Made by a program: the position numbers and the translations under genes. Source: an uncultured Planktomarina sp. (GTDB lineage: Bacteria > Pseudomonadota > Alphaproteobacteria > Rhodobacterales > Rhodobacteraceae). Taken from it: a DNA stretch of 64,000 bases. Position 1 is the stretch's first letter, and each line of letters starts with the position of its first letter. The stretch is from the NCBI GenBank assembly GCA_905181815.1, contig CAJIZA010000007.1, positions 84,911 through 148,910 of the forward strand. The letters run 5' to 3'. Positions 31,482 to 40,550 of the stretch are shown here, piece by piece. The notes beneath the pieces were generated by a model, which ran no database searches, was not told the origin of the DNA, and worked only from the letters and a program-made list of their open reading frames with translations.

Positions 31482-31966
31482 AGTTTTCGAGCCCTTTTGA
31501 TCAGCATATCGCGCTTGAGCTTGGAGAGATTGTCAAAATACATCCGCCCATTGAGGTGATCGACTTGATGGAGCATCGAGCGGGCCCAGAGGCCAACCAG
31601 GTCTTTTTCCTGCCACGCACCAGCTTCGTCCATATAGCGCACCGTCACGCCGCGCGGACGTTTGATCTGCGCGGACACATAGGGCAGATTGGGGCTGGCC
31701 TCTACGCCCATCTCAAGCTTGGCAGATACATGCAGTGTCTCAGGATTGGCCATACGCAGAACCTCACCGCGCGCCGAAGAGGCATCCACCACCGCCAACC
31801 GCAACCCAATGCCCAATTGCGGCGCGGCCAAACCGACGCCTGGCATAGCTTCCATCACCGCAATCATATCGCGCCAAATGTCTTCAATTTCCGGGGTAAT
31901 TTTGTCAATCAGGTCCGCAGGTCTTCGCAGACAGGGGTGCGGCCAAGGTACAACGCTTCGGCTCAT
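31472..31966 (-). CDS. Degenerate peptide deformylase-like protein (catalytic residues replaced)
   Basis: 164 residues with a deformylase fold, but the active site is altered. Motif 1 is intact ([10 protein letters not shown], 43-52). Motif 2, normally EGCLS with a metal-binding Cys, reads EASPN with Ser91 at the Cys position by eye. Motif 3, normally HExxH, reads HQVDH (133-137), replacing the catalytic Glu by Gln. Loss of one metal ligand and of the general base argues against deformylase activity. The gene overlaps the intact def by ATGA and fmt by ten bases and has no frameshift, so it is maintained. A regulatory, structural or altered-substrate role is possible. Confidence 0.88.
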   Translation of the reverse strand: MSRSVVPWPHPCLRRPADLIDKITPEIEDIWRDMIAVMEAMPGVGLAAPQLGIGLRLAVVDASSARGEVLRMANPETLHVSAKLEMGVEASPNLPYVSAQIKRPRGVTVRYMDEAGAWQEKDLVGLWARSMLHQVDHLNGRMYFDNLSKLKRDMLIKRARKLCA

Positions 31967-32484
31967 GACCGGGCCTGCTCGCGTTTAAATTTCTGCATCT
32001 TGCGGGTGATGAGTTGGCGGCGCATCGGTTTGAGGTAGTCAATGAACAGCTTGCCGTTTAGATGATCCAGCTCATGTTGCGCGCAAGTCGCCCAAAGACC
32101 TTCGAATCTTTGTTCGTGGATTTTTTCGTCCAGGTCCAGCCATTGCATGTCAATTTCTGCTGGCCGTTCGACCTCGCCATATTGCTCGGGAATGGACAGG
32201 CAGCCCTCTTCATAGGTGCTCAACTCCTCAGAGACCCAGGTGATGACCGGATTCAACAGAACCATCGGCGCCGCTGCTGCCCCTTCCTCTTTCACGCAAT
32301 CCATAACGAACACACTGCTCATCACGCCGATTTGCGGCGCAGCCAATCCGATGCCCGGCGCGTCATACATGGTTTCAAGCATATCCTCAGCTAAACGCCT
32401 AATCGCGGGGGTCACCTCAGCCACAGGCGTGGCCATCTTTTTCAAGCGCGGATCGGGATGGATTATTATAGGGCGTATTGTCAT
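31963..32484 (-). CDS. def: Peptide deformylase
   Basis: 173 residues from the ATG at 32484, which gives the usual start MTIRPIIIHPDPRLKK; a frame start at 32544 adds 20 atypical residues. All three motifs are intact: GIGLAAPQIG, EEGCLSIP (Cys95) and QHELDHLNG (H137, E138, H141). It removes the formyl group from nascent proteins. It heads the def - def-like - fmt operon. Confidence 0.95.
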   Translation of the reverse strand: MTIRPIIIHPDPRLKKMATPVAEVTPAIRRLAEDMLETMYDAPGIGLAAPQIGVMSSVFVMDCVKEEGAAAAPMVLLNPVITWVSEELSTYEEGCLSIPEQYGEVERPAEIDMQWLDLDEKIHEQRFEGLWATCAQHELDHLNGKLFIDYLKPMRRQLITRKMQKFKREQARS

Positions 32485-32626
32485 GGCGGAGTGATATTCA
32501 ATGCCGACCTGCAGTGCAATTGCCACATCAAATTTTCTTGCCACAATTTACGCGCCTGGCCCTTCCCAGCGCTTGATCTTTGGTCTTTTCACAGTAATCT
32601 TGAGTGATAGATATTAGGAATTTTCC

Positions 32627-33793
32627 ATGACCTTTGACACCCGGATTGACCGTCGCAACACCCACTCCTCCAAATGGGACATGATGGAGCCGCTCTATGG
32701 GGTTTCGCCAGACGATGGTTTGGCAATGTGGGTGGCCGATATGGATTTTCGTCCGCCACAAGCAGTGGCAGACAGCCTGACCAAGCTGACCAATCACGGG
32801 ATCTACGGCTATTTTGGCGATGACAGTGAATATCTCGATGCTGTGGCCTGGTGGATGAAAAACCGTCACGGCTGGGAGGTGCCCCGCGGCGGCATTTTCA
32901 CCACCCATGGGCTGGTGAATGGCACCGCGCTTTGCGTGGATACATTCACACAGCCAGGTGATGGCGTGGTTCTATTCACCCCGGTCTATCATGCCTTTGC
33001 CAAAGTGATCCGGGCCAACGACCGCGAGGTGATCGAATTGCCATTGGTGCAAAACAATGGCCGATATGAGATGGATTTCGACAGCTATGATGCGGCTCTG
33101 CCCTCGCATGCGAAAATGGTCATCCTCTGCTCGCCGCATAATCCTGGCGGGCGGGTATGGTGCCGTGCAGAACTGCAACAGGTGGCAGACTTTTGCGTCA
33201 GGCACGATTTGCTTTTGGTCAGTGATGAAATTCACCACGACCTGACCTTCGGCGTGAAACACACGCCCATGGCGCTGATTGACGGAATTTTAGATCGCTT
33301 GATTATGATGACTGCGGCCAGCAAGACCTTCAATATCGCGGGGGGCCATTCTGGCAATGTCATCATTGAGGACTTAGATTTGCGCGCCCGTTTTGCCAAA
33401 CGAATGCAGGCACTTGGACTGTCCCCAAATTCCTTTGGCCTGCATATGATTACCGCCGCCTACTCGCCAGAAGGGGCGCAATGGGTGGACGATTTGCTGA
33501 CCTATCTAGATGAAAATCGCAAAATTTTCGACGCTGGGATCAATGCCATTCCCGGCTTAACATCCATGCCTCTTGAGGCCACCTATTTAGCTTGGGTCGA
33601 TACCTCTGGCACGGGCATGCCTTTAGAAGAGGCCATCAATCGGGTGCAGAAACGGGCCAAAATCGCCGTCAACCACGGGCCAACTTTCGGCACGGGTGGA
33701 GAAAGCTTCCTACGCTTCAACATCGGCACGCAGCGCACCAATGTCGAGCGGGCGGTTGCAGCCATTCAGGAGGCTTTTTCGGATCTCCAATAG
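32627..33793 (+). CDS. MalY/PatB-type pyridoxal-phosphate C-S lyase
   Basis: 388-residue fold-type I aminotransferase-like enzyme. It starts with the PatB pattern NTHSSKWDMMEPLYGVSPDD and WVADMDFRPP. PLP contacts are in SDEIHHDL (D200) and TAASKTFNIAGGH (K233). Members act as cystathionine beta-lyases or cysteine-S-conjugate lyases, releasing homocysteine or a thiol, pyruvate and ammonia; simple aminotransferase activity is less likely. It is monocistronic and converges on the hypothetical gene at 33806. Confidence 0.9.
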   Translation: MTFDTRIDRRNTHSSKWDMMEPLYGVSPDDGLAMWVADMDFRPPQAVADSLTKLTNHGIYGYFGDDSEYLDAVAWWMKNRHGWEVPRGGIFTTHGLVNGTALCVDTFTQPGDGVVLFTPVYHAFAKVIRANDREVIELPLVQNNGRYEMDFDSYDAALPSHAKMVILCSPHNPGGRVWCRAELQQVADFCVRHDLLLVSDEIHHDLTFGVKHTPMALIDGILDRLIMMTAASKTFNIAGGHSGNVIIEDLDLRARFAKRMQALGLSPNSFGLHMITAAYSPEGAQWVDDLLTYLDENRKIFDAGINAIPGLTSMPLEATYLAWVDTSGTGMPLEEAINRVQKRAKIAVNHGPTFGTGGESFLRFNIGTQRTNVERAVAAIQEAFSDLQ

Positions 33794-33805
33794 TGGCCCG
33801 ACGGG

Positions 33806-34156
33806 TTAACTGCGACCGATCAAGGCCACAGGCTTATTGGCATCCCGCTCAAAGTCCAGTGGCGCGCTGTCAACGGCACGAGTGTTGCGCTTAAACTCAT
33901 AGCGCATCTCACCGCCCTCTTCCTCAGAGGCGACTATCAAACATTGATACAGATGGCGGCTGCCGTCGTAGAGGTCCACGAGACCACGCAACTGTGGTGC
34001 ATCTTGCAGGTCCACCGAAAATCCGCTGTCCCAATATTTCAAAACCGTAAAAATCTCCGTGCCCGCCTGCACCCGCAATCGGCTCTTCTTTCGCAGCGCA
34101 TGCTTGCGGGCCGCTTCCAAACCCTCCGCCACTTCTTTCGGCAAAAATGTTGTCAT
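33806..34156 (-). CDS. Conserved hypothetical protein, unrecognised
   Basis: 116 residues, soluble and charged, beginning MTTFLPKEVAEGLEAARKHA, which looks helical and basic. The middle (EIFTVLKYWDSGFSVDLQDA) looks like beta strands, with a later HLYQCLIVASEEEGGEMRYE. GGAGACG lies seven bases ahead of the ATG. I do not recognise a domain; a PilZ-like barrel cannot be excluded. It lies downstream of cobM on the same strand after an 87-base gap, so a link with the cob operon is uncertain. Confidence 0.72.
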   Translation of the reverse strand: MTTFLPKEVAEGLEAARKHALRKKSRLRVQAGTEIFTVLKYWDSGFSVDLQDAPQLRGLVDLYDGSRHLYQCLIVASEEEGGEMRYEFKRNTRAVDSAPLDFERDANKPVALIGRS

Positions 34157-34243
34157 TTTAACGTCTCCTTGACTAATAGCCTGCGCGGGAAAACCGCGAC
34201 GGTCAAGGCAGTCACTAAAATGTGAAGCGTTTTTTGAAGGCGC

Positions 34244-35017
34244 TCAAGCCACCGCAGTTTTGCGATTGCGCAGCACATGTTCCATATCTGGATGATAGAG
34301 CGCAGAATCCACAAAATCTTGCTGCTCTTTCAGGGCAGGCCCCACCAAGATCAAGGCAGTTCGGGTGATTTTCGCATCCCGCACTTTTTTGCGAATATCG
34401 CTGAGTGTGCCGCGGATGATGATCTGATCGGGCCAACTGGCCCGGTAAGCCACCACGACCGGGCACTCTGCTCCGTAATGCGGAATCAAAACCCTTTCAA
34501 TCTCACGCATATTGCGAATCGCGAGGTGAATGGCAAGTGTTGCTCCAGAGATGGCAAAATTCTCAAGTGTCTCCCCAGCGGGCATGGAGGTCGACTTCAT
34601 CGACATGCGCGTCAAGACAATCGACTGGGCTATCTCAGGAATCGTCAGCTCTTGCCCCAAGGCGGCCGCAACAGCGGTATAGGCGGGAACGCCAGGGATA
34701 ATTTCATAGTCAATTCCATCGGCCCGCAGGCGGCGAATTTGCTCCGCAATCGCGCCATAGAGCGACGGATCACCCGAATGCACCCGCGCCACGTCCTGCC
34801 CTATGGAATGCGCGGCCAGAATTTCCGCATGGGTCTCGTCTAATGTCATGGACGCAGTGTCGAGAACGCGCGCATCTTTGGGCGCGCAGGCTACAACCTC
34901 CTCGGGCACCAAAGACCCGGCATAAAGGCACACCGAACATGCACCTATGATCCGCGCAGCTTTGAGGGTCAAAAGTTCAGGATCCCCAGGCCCCGCTCCG
35001 ATGAAAAAGACTGTCAT
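34244..35017 (-). CDS. cobM: Precorrin-4 C11-methyltransferase
   Basis: 257 residues of the tetrapyrrole methylase family. The SAM-binding start VFFIGAGPGDPELLTLKAAR, then CLYAGSLVPEEVVACAP, DVARVHSGDPSLYGAIAEQI and EIIPGVPAYTAVAAALG fit CobM/CbiF. It methylates C-11 in corrin ring formation. It is the last gene of the cob operon and starts within the stop codon (ATGA) of the cbiG-cobJ fusion. Confidence 0.93.
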   Translation of the reverse strand: MTVFFIGAGPGDPELLTLKAARIIGACSVCLYAGSLVPEEVVACAPKDARVLDTASMTLDETHAEILAAHSIGQDVARVHSGDPSLYGAIAEQIRRLRADGIDYEIIPGVPAYTAVAAALGQELTIPEIAQSIVLTRMSMKSTSMPAGETLENFAISGATLAIHLAIRNMREIERVLIPHYGAECPVVVAYRASWPDQIIIRGTLSDIRKKVRDAKITRTALILVGPALKEQQDFVDSALYHPDMEHVLRNRKTAVA

Positions 35018-36855
35018 GTGACATTTCCTTCTTTCATGGGAGCCAAATCCCCATCAATCTTACGCGCATAGCCGCGCGGGGTAAACATACGAGGCCCTTC
35101 GCCAAGCTGCGCCAGGCGCGAATTTGACGAGCCAATCAAGACCACTGTCAGCATATCCACCTCGTCCACCTGCAAATCCTCCAGACGGCGATAGCGAATA
35201 TGCTCCTTGGGCCGCCCCAATGAGCTGGCCAACATCACCGGCGTATCGGCCGGGCGATGTTGCAACAATATATCACGCGCCTCTGACAAAAGTGTGCGTC
35301 GGGTCTTGGAAACGGGATTATACAAGGCGATGACGAAATCCCCCTCAGCAGCCGCTTGCAAGCGCCGCAGTATATCCGCGCGCGGCGTGAGCAGATCTGA
35401 CAAAGATATCGTACAAAAATCATGGCCCAAAGGCGCACCAGCGCGCGCAGCCGCTCCTTGCAGGGCAGAGACCCCAGGGGAGCAAACCACATCCACACGG
35501 CGGGCCACATCGCTCACACCCATTTGGTCGGCTGGACGGTCCAGCAATTCAAAAACCAATGCGCCCATGGCATAAATGCCCGCATCCCCAGAACAGACCA
35601 AGGCGACGTTCTTGCCAAGACCCGCCTGTTCCAACGCATAGCGACAGCGCGCCTCTTCATCGCCCAAGGGGAAATCAGAACGCTCTTTGCCTACGGCGAG
35701 CGGGCCCAACAAATCGATATAAAGCCCATAGCCGACCAGCTCCTGCGCATCGGCAATCAAGCGCGACACCTCTGGTGTGCGCCACGCCGCCTGGCCTGGC
35801 CCAATCCCAACCACCGACAGGCGACCTCGGGCCGCGCCGCGTAAATCTGACAGGGGCATATCCGCCAAACCAAGCGCCACTGTCGCATTCGCGGTTTTGC
35901 GTTTTTGCAGCCACAGAACGCCCTCAGAACCGAGCTGCGCTAAGGCCGCCCCTTCTGACACGCCGTGACAGCCAACCTCGGCGAATACCACCTCAGAAGG
36001 CGTGGCCAAACGGGGGGCTTCTGCCTCTAGCTCCTCTGCGGAAAAAAGGCGCAGAGGCACGTTCAATTGCTGGGCAAGCTCCAACATCGCGGGCTCATCC
36101 GCTTTGAGCGAAATCGTGTTTATAGAATGCACCGCCGCGTCACAGACTCCCGCCTCATTTAACGCAGTATGCACCAAATCGGCCAATTCCTGTGGCGGGC
36201 AATTGCGCGCACAGCCCACCCCGATGGTCACGCGCTTCGGCGCAAAATGCAGGTGATTGGGACCCAAATCACTTTGCCACATCATATCACAACTTAGCTT
36301 CACCGTATCACCCGCGGGCATATCTGCTATCCACGTGGCTTGAGCGGCCTCTGCCCCCGAGAGCACCGCACCGCCGCCGGATAACAGCGCCGCCATTGCG
36401 CCCTTAGCATGTTGCGGATTGGCCAAAGCCCAACCGTCGGGTGGTTCATCCAAAGACACACCCAGAGACACATCCCCCGCCGTCGTCACAGCTGCCGTGC
36501 TGTCCAGAGCCTCGGCAATGCTGCGGGCCAACCGGTTGGCTCCGCGATGCCCCCCCAAAAGCGGCACAACGACCGATCCATCATCGGCTACGGAGACCAC
36601 TGGTGGCTCTTGGGTTTTATCGCTCAGCAGGGGCGCCACGGCGCGGATCAAAATTCCACTGGCACAGACCCCAACAATCGGAACCCCAGCTGCGAAAAGA
36701 TCACGCGCATGATCCAGAGCATTGTCAAAAAAAGCATCCGCCTGCACCACGCGACCTGTTCGGCCATGCAGCGGCGCATCAAGCGCGCGCGCTATAATCT
36801 GAGCCACCGCAAGACCAGAGGCATTCAGCGCCAAAACAACAGGGGTTAGAGCCAT
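35014..36855 (-). CDS. CbiG-CobJ fusion: cobalamin synthesis CbiG/CobE domain plus precorrin-3B C17-methyltransferase
   Basis: 613 residues with two parts. Residues 1 to about 330 are CbiG-like: the N-terminal domain with VGVCASGILIRAVAPLLSDK and VVVPLLGGHRGANRLA, then a C-terminal CobE-like domain from VTIGVGCARNCPPQELADLV (209 on) to GVSEGAALAQLGSEGVLWL. From about 345 a complete CobJ/CbiH methylase follows (LSVVGIGPGQAAWRTPEVSR, VALVCSGDAGIYAMGALVFE, CSPGVSALQGAAARAGAPLG). CobJ methylates C-17 and contracts the ring. CbiG opens the delta-lactone in the anaerobic route, and CobE is an accessory protein in the aerobic route. Fusion puts consecutive ring-contraction steps in one chain. It overlaps cobI by ten bases. 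Confidence 0.9.
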   Translation of the reverse strand: MALTPVVLALNASGLAVAQIIARALDAPLHGRTGRVVQADAFFDNALDHARDLFAAGVPIVGVCASGILIRAVAPLLSDKTQEPPVVSVADDGSVVVPLLGGHRGANRLARSIAEALDSTAAVTTAGDVSLGVSLDEPPDGWALANPQHAKGAMAALLSGGGAVLSGAEAAQATWIADMPAGDTVKLSCDMMWQSDLGPNHLHFAPKRVTIGVGCARNCPPQELADLVHTALNEAGVCDAAVHSINTISLKADEPAMLELAQQLNVPLRLFSAEELEAEAPRLATPSEVVFAEVGCHGVSEGAALAQLGSEGVLWLQKRKTANATVALGLADMPLSDLRGAARGRLSVVGIGPGQAAWRTPEVSRLIADAQELVGYGLYIDLLGPLAVGKERSDFPLGDEEARCRYALEQAGLGKNVALVCSGDAGIYAMGALVFELLDRPADQMGVSDVARRVDVVCSPGVSALQGAAARAGAPLGHDFCTISLSDLLTPRADILRRLQAAAEGDFVIALYNPVSKTRRTLLSEARDILLQHRPADTPVMLASSLGRPKEHIRYRRLEDLQVDEVDMLTVVLIGSSNSRLAQLGEGPRMFTPRGYARKIDGDLAPMKEGNVT

Positions 36856-37547
36856 GGATCGGCGCCTTTCGTTAAGATAATCATTGAGAAATAGGGAGCT
36901 TTTTCAGGAGCCTGAGCCAAAGGGCAGACCAATTCATCCGGCAGGCTGGCCCGCTCGATATAGGCGGCTTTTCCAGTCAGGTCCAACTCCGCTATCACAG
37001 CGCGAATTTTGGGCAAATGCCTCCCCACCTTCATAATCACAACACTTTCCGCCCCCTCAATGCGGGCACGCAATTCTTCCGCTGGCAATGGTCCAGGCAG
37101 AACAGTCAAACGCTCGTTGCGCGCCGCCAAAGGCATGCCCGCCCTTGCGGCGCAGGCCGCGATCGAGGTCACGCCCGGCACAACCTCCACCTGATAGTTG
37201 GTGGCAAGCCGCGCGTAGAGATACATAAAGCTGCCATAAAAAAACGGATCACCTTCGCAGAGGCAGATCACGTCATCACCCCGATCCAAAGCCGCCGCGA
37301 TGCTATTTGCGCCAATGTCATAGGCCGCCTGCGCCGGGGCGCGCTCGACCGTCATCGGCACATCCATCATAATTTCTTCGGCCTGCGGAGAAATCAAATC
37401 GGCGGCAATCGACCGAGCAAAACTCTCCCCACCGGCCAAACTCGGATAGGCGATCACCTTTGCATCAGAGATGAGGCGGCTCGATTTGACAGTCATCAAT
37501 TCCGGGTCGCCAGGGCCAAGCCCGACGCCGTATAAAATTCCACTCAT
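36846..37547 (-). CDS. cobI: Precorrin-2 C20-methyltransferase
   Basis: 233 residues. LYGVGLGPGDPELMTVKSSR opens the SAM methylase fold; VICLCEGDPFFYGSFMYLYA is the CobI/CbiL signature; VEVVPGVTSIAACAARAGMP follows. It methylates C-20 of precorrin-2 (or of the cobalt form). It overlaps cobL by ATGA. Confidence 0.95.
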   Translation of the reverse strand: MSGILYGVGLGPGDPELMTVKSSRLISDAKVIAYPSLAGGESFARSIAADLISPQAEEIMMDVPMTVERAPAQAAYDIGANSIAAALDRGDDVICLCEGDPFFYGSFMYLYARLATNYQVEVVPGVTSIAACAARAGMPLAARNERLTVLPGPLPAEELRARIEGAESVVIMKVGRHLPKIRAVIAELDLTGKAAYIERASLPDELVCPLAQAPEKAPYFSMIILTKGADPWL

Positions 37548-38743
37548 CGCTTAATCAAGCTCCATTGGATCACAGGCATGAAGGGACGCCAGCCACGATA
37601 AGGCCCGACCGGTTCAGCGCGACTCACCGAAAGGCGCACCAACTCTCCACCATGTTTGGCATGTAGGGCCATCAAGACCGTTTCGCTCTCTAAGGTCACC
37701 GCATTGGCCACAAACCGCCCAAGGGGTTTGAGCGCCTGCCAGGCTGTTTCAAACACCGCTTCGCTCAAACCGCCGCCAATGAAGATCGCATCAGGGGCCG
37801 CCAGACCGTCCAGCGCATCTGGAGCTATCCCTTCGATCACTTGCATCTTGGGCGTTCCGAGGGCCAGTGCATTTTGACCGGCCATCGCGCGCCGATCTGC
37901 GCGCGGTTCAATGCCTATGGCCTGCGCATAGCGGGCGGCGCGCATCCATTCCACGGCCACCGAACCACAGCCCGTACCAATATCCCACAATAGCGCGCCG
38001 CGCATTGGCATCAGCTTGGCAATGGTTACCGCCCGCACCTCGCGTTTTGTCATAGTGCCATCATGTTCAAAAAGCTCATCAGGCAGGCCCGGGATACGCG
38101 GTAAAAGTGCGGCGTCAGGCGCCGCCACACAGTCAACGGCCAGGGTATTAAAGGGCGGCACCTCATGGGACCAACTCTCCGCCAGGCCGTCAAAGCGCTG
38201 TTCTCTCTCTCCCCCCATCGCGGCTAGAACCGTCATCTTTGAGCTGCCAAAGCCGCGCTCGGTCAAGAATTTTGCGATTTGCCCGGGTGTTTGCGCGCCC
38301 GTGGTCAAGATCAACAAGCGTTGATCGGGTTGAATGAAAGCAATCATCTGCTCAACCGGCCGGCCATGCACGGTCAGCGTTTCCACATCTGCCATTGACC
38401 ACCCCATCCGCGCAGAGGCCAGCTGAAAGGCACTGAGCTGCGGGTGGTAGGTGATTTCACTCGGATCGATTTCACGGCCAATTCGAGCCCCAACAGAAAA
38501 CCAAAGAGGATCACCCGTTGCCAGAACCACCACGCGCTTGCCGCGCAACCCCTGCAATTTCAAAATCAACGCATCAAATGGACTAGGCCAGCTCAAACAC
38601 TCCGCAGAGGTGATGCCAGCCAAGTGGTGATGGCGATCACCGCCGATAATGACCTGCGCAGATTGCAAAACAGCGCGGGCCGCAGGCAGCAAGCCCTCCA
38701 GTCCATCCTCGCCGATACCAACGATGTGCAGCCAAGCGCTCAT
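37544..38743 (-). CDS. cobL: Precorrin-6Y C5,15-methyltransferase (decarboxylating)
   Basis: 399 residues fusing a CbiE-like tetrapyrrole methylase (1 to about 205: LHIVGIGEDGLEGLLPAARA, VVVLATGDPLWFSVGARIGR) with a CbiT-like Rossmann methylase (about 230-399: GALLWDIGTGCGSVAVEWMR, AIGIEPRADRRAMAGQNALA, DAIFIGGGLSEAVFETA). It methylates C-5 and C-15 and decarboxylates the C-12 side chain. It overlaps cobH and cobI by four bases each. Confidence 0.95.
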   Translation of the reverse strand: MSAWLHIVGIGEDGLEGLLPAARAVLQSAQVIIGGDRHHHLAGITSAECLSWPSPFDALILKLQGLRGKRVVVLATGDPLWFSVGARIGREIDPSEITYHPQLSAFQLASARMGWSMADVETLTVHGRPVEQMIAFIQPDQRLLILTTGAQTPGQIAKFLTERGFGSSKMTVLAAMGGEREQRFDGLAESWSHEVPPFNTLAVDCVAAPDAALLPRIPGLPDELFEHDGTMTKREVRAVTIAKLMPMRGALLWDIGTGCGSVAVEWMRAARYAQAIGIEPRADRRAMAGQNALALGTPKMQVIEGIAPDALDGLAAPDAIFIGGGLSEAVFETAWQALKPLGRFVANAVTLESETVLMALHAKHGGELVRLSVSRAEPVGPYRGWRPFMPVIQWSLIKR

Positions 38744-39378
38744 GAGGCCAGCTCCGGCAGGCCGGCAGACAATGCGTTGACCGCAGCGGAGGCAATCGCA
38801 GATCCGCCCCGCCGGCCACGCAAAGCCACAAAATCACACCCACGCGGGTTTGCCGCCAGCTCTGCTTTGGATTCCGCCGCCCCCACAAAACCAACAGGAA
38901 ACCCAAGGATTACCGCTGGTTTTGGTGCACCTTGGTCGAGAAGTTCGAGCAGATGAAACAACGCCGTAGGCGCATTTCCAATCGCCACAACGGCGCCGTC
39001 GAGATGATCTGCCCAAAGCTCAACCGCCGCAGCCGAGCGCGTGTTGCCGATACGTTCGGCCAAAGCCGGCACTGAGGGGTCGTTCAATGTGACCATCACC
39101 GGGTTTTCAGCCGGCAGATAGCGCCGGATGATCCCTGCACCCACCATTTCGCAATCACAAAGGATCGGGGCGCCCGCCGCCAGAGCCGCCGCACCTGTCC
39201 GAAATGCCTGTTCTGAGAAGGCCAAACGATCTGCAATTTCAACCATGCCGCAGGCATGTATGATCCGCGTTGCCAATTTATCAAGCCCGTGAGGAAAACG
39301 TGTCAAATCTGCTTCCTGCGCGACCGTGGCAAAGCTTTCAGCGTATATGGCCTTTGGGTCTTTCTCATAAGGACGCAT
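38740..39378 (-). CDS. cobH: Precorrin-8X methylmutase
   Basis: 212 residues from the ATG at 39378, which follows GAAGG by eight bases and gives MRPYEKDPKAIYAESFATVA. A longer open frame to 39813 is the antisense of the histidine-rich tail of cbiX and is not coding. The CobH/CbiC motifs are present: IIHACGMVEIAD with the catalytic His (H41), ILCDCEMVGAGI, and AVILGFPVGFVGAAESK. It moves the C-11 methyl to C-12 to form hydrogenobyrinic acid (or the cobalt form). Confidence 0.95.
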   Translation of the reverse strand: MRPYEKDPKAIYAESFATVAQEADLTRFPHGLDKLATRIIHACGMVEIADRLAFSEQAFRTGAAALAAGAPILCDCEMVGAGIIRRYLPAENPVMVTLNDPSVPALAERIGNTRSAAAVELWADHLDGAVVAIGNAPTALFHLLELLDQGAPKPAVILGFPVGFVGAAESKAELAANPRGCDFVALRGRRGGSAIASAAVNALSAGLPELAS

Positions 39379-39424
39379 GCGCGGGGCCTTCGATTGTTTC
39401 AATGGGCGCGCCCATCGAGTTTCT

Positions 39425-40549
39425 TTACGTCTTCGGTGACTTGCGGGCGCTTTCCGGCCCATGCGGATGATCCGCATGGGGATATTCCGCATGCACATGT
39501 TCATGGCTGTGGGTGTGTCCATGCCCGTGATCGTGATCGTGGCTGTGGTCATGGCCTTGGCTGTCATGATGATGATCGTGCCCTTTGGCCTGTTTCTCCA
39601 ATCGGCACAGACCTGTGCAGAAGCTGTCACAGAGCTTGCAATCCTCAACATTCGAGCCGGGCGCTGAGGCGCCTTGCCCTTCCACATGATGATGATGCGA
39701 TTCTTGAACCGCACCCACTTCAGCCTCAAATCCCAAAACCTGCGTGCGATATTTGCACATGGCGCAATTGGGCGGTGGAATTTCTCCAACTTGCTCGGTG
39801 ATCCGTTCTGCAAAGGTCGCCAGCACTTGCTCGTGGTCGTTCAAATACCCAGCTTTTACAAATTGAATATCGGCGTGTTCCGCAGCAACTTGATCGGTGA
39901 AGCCGTAAATTCGATCAATCAAAATGCCGGAAAAGAGGAAATAAGGGAACACAACAATCCGCTTATATCCAAGTTTGCTCGCATGCTGCAGGCAGGGTTC
40001 AACCAACGGGAACGTCACGCCCGAATAGCCAACTTCACACCAGCCAAAGCCAAGCCCTTCGTGCAACATACGCGCAATTTTCGCCACATTGCCATTGGCA
40101 TCAGGGTCAGATGCACCGCGCCCAATCACCACAAGGCAAGTCTCATGCATCGGGACCTCCCCATGGGCCGCATTAGCCACCGCGATCGCCTCTTGCACCC
40201 GGCCGCCAGCTGCGGCGATCATCTTGGGATCCACGCCCAACTCCCGGCCATAGCTGACTTCAATCCCATACTTGGCCGCATAGGTATTCAGCACGGTCGG
40301 GATATCATTCTTGGAGTGCATCGCGGCAAAGAGCATACCGGGAACGGCCAAAATTTTGTCACATCCCTGGGCGCGGAGCCGATCCAACCCGTCCCGAATT
40401 ACAGGGTTGGCAAATTCCAAATAGCCATATTCAACAGCCCATTCCGGCGGCAGGTGGGCGGGTAGTTTTTCCGCCAGCACGCTAAATTGATCGACGGCCG
40501 CTTGGCTGCGTGAGCCGTGGCCACAAATCATGACTCCGATTTTACTCAT
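39425..40549 (-). CDS. cbiX: CbiX-type sirohydrochlorin cobaltochelatase with Cys motifs and histidine-rich tail
   Basis: 374 residues from the ATG at 40549. Two CbiX/SirB chelatase domains are visible: GVMICGHGSRSQAAVDQF near the start (H11), and a second from about 137 (LVVIGRGASDPDANGNV). After residue 255 come cysteine groups CAMC (262-265) and CKLCDSFCTGLC (304-315), then a histidine/aspartate-rich tail (323-364). A C-terminal CxxC cluster site and His-rich stretch are known in long CbiX proteins of other bacteria and are linked with an Fe-S centre and metal storage. It inserts cobalt into sirohydrochlorin, the early-insertion route, although the other genes here bear aerobic-route names. 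Confidence 0.92.
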   Translation of the reverse strand: MSKIGVMICGHGSRSQAAVDQFSVLAEKLPAHLPPEWAVEYGYLEFANPVIRDGLDRLRAQGCDKILAVPGMLFAAMHSKNDIPTVLNTYAAKYGIEVSYGRELGVDPKMIAAAGGRVQEAIAVANAAHGEVPMHETCLVVIGRGASDPDANGNVAKIARMLHEGLGFGWCEVGYSGVTFPLVEPCLQHASKLGYKRIVVFPYFLFSGILIDRIYGFTDQVAAEHADIQFVKAGYLNDHEQVLATFAERITEQVGEIPPPNCAMCKYRTQVLGFEAEVGAVQESHHHHVEGQGASAPGSNVEDCKLCDSFCTGLCRLEKQAKGHDHHHDSQGHDHSHDHDHGHGHTHSHEHVHAEYPHADHPHGPESARKSPKT

Positions 40550-40550
40550 C

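Noticed and set aside
39379-39813. N-terminal extension of cobH to 39813
   Set aside because: It reads antisense-like Met/Thr/Ile repeats from another frame of the His-rich tail of cbiX; the family start is at 39378 with a ribosome site.
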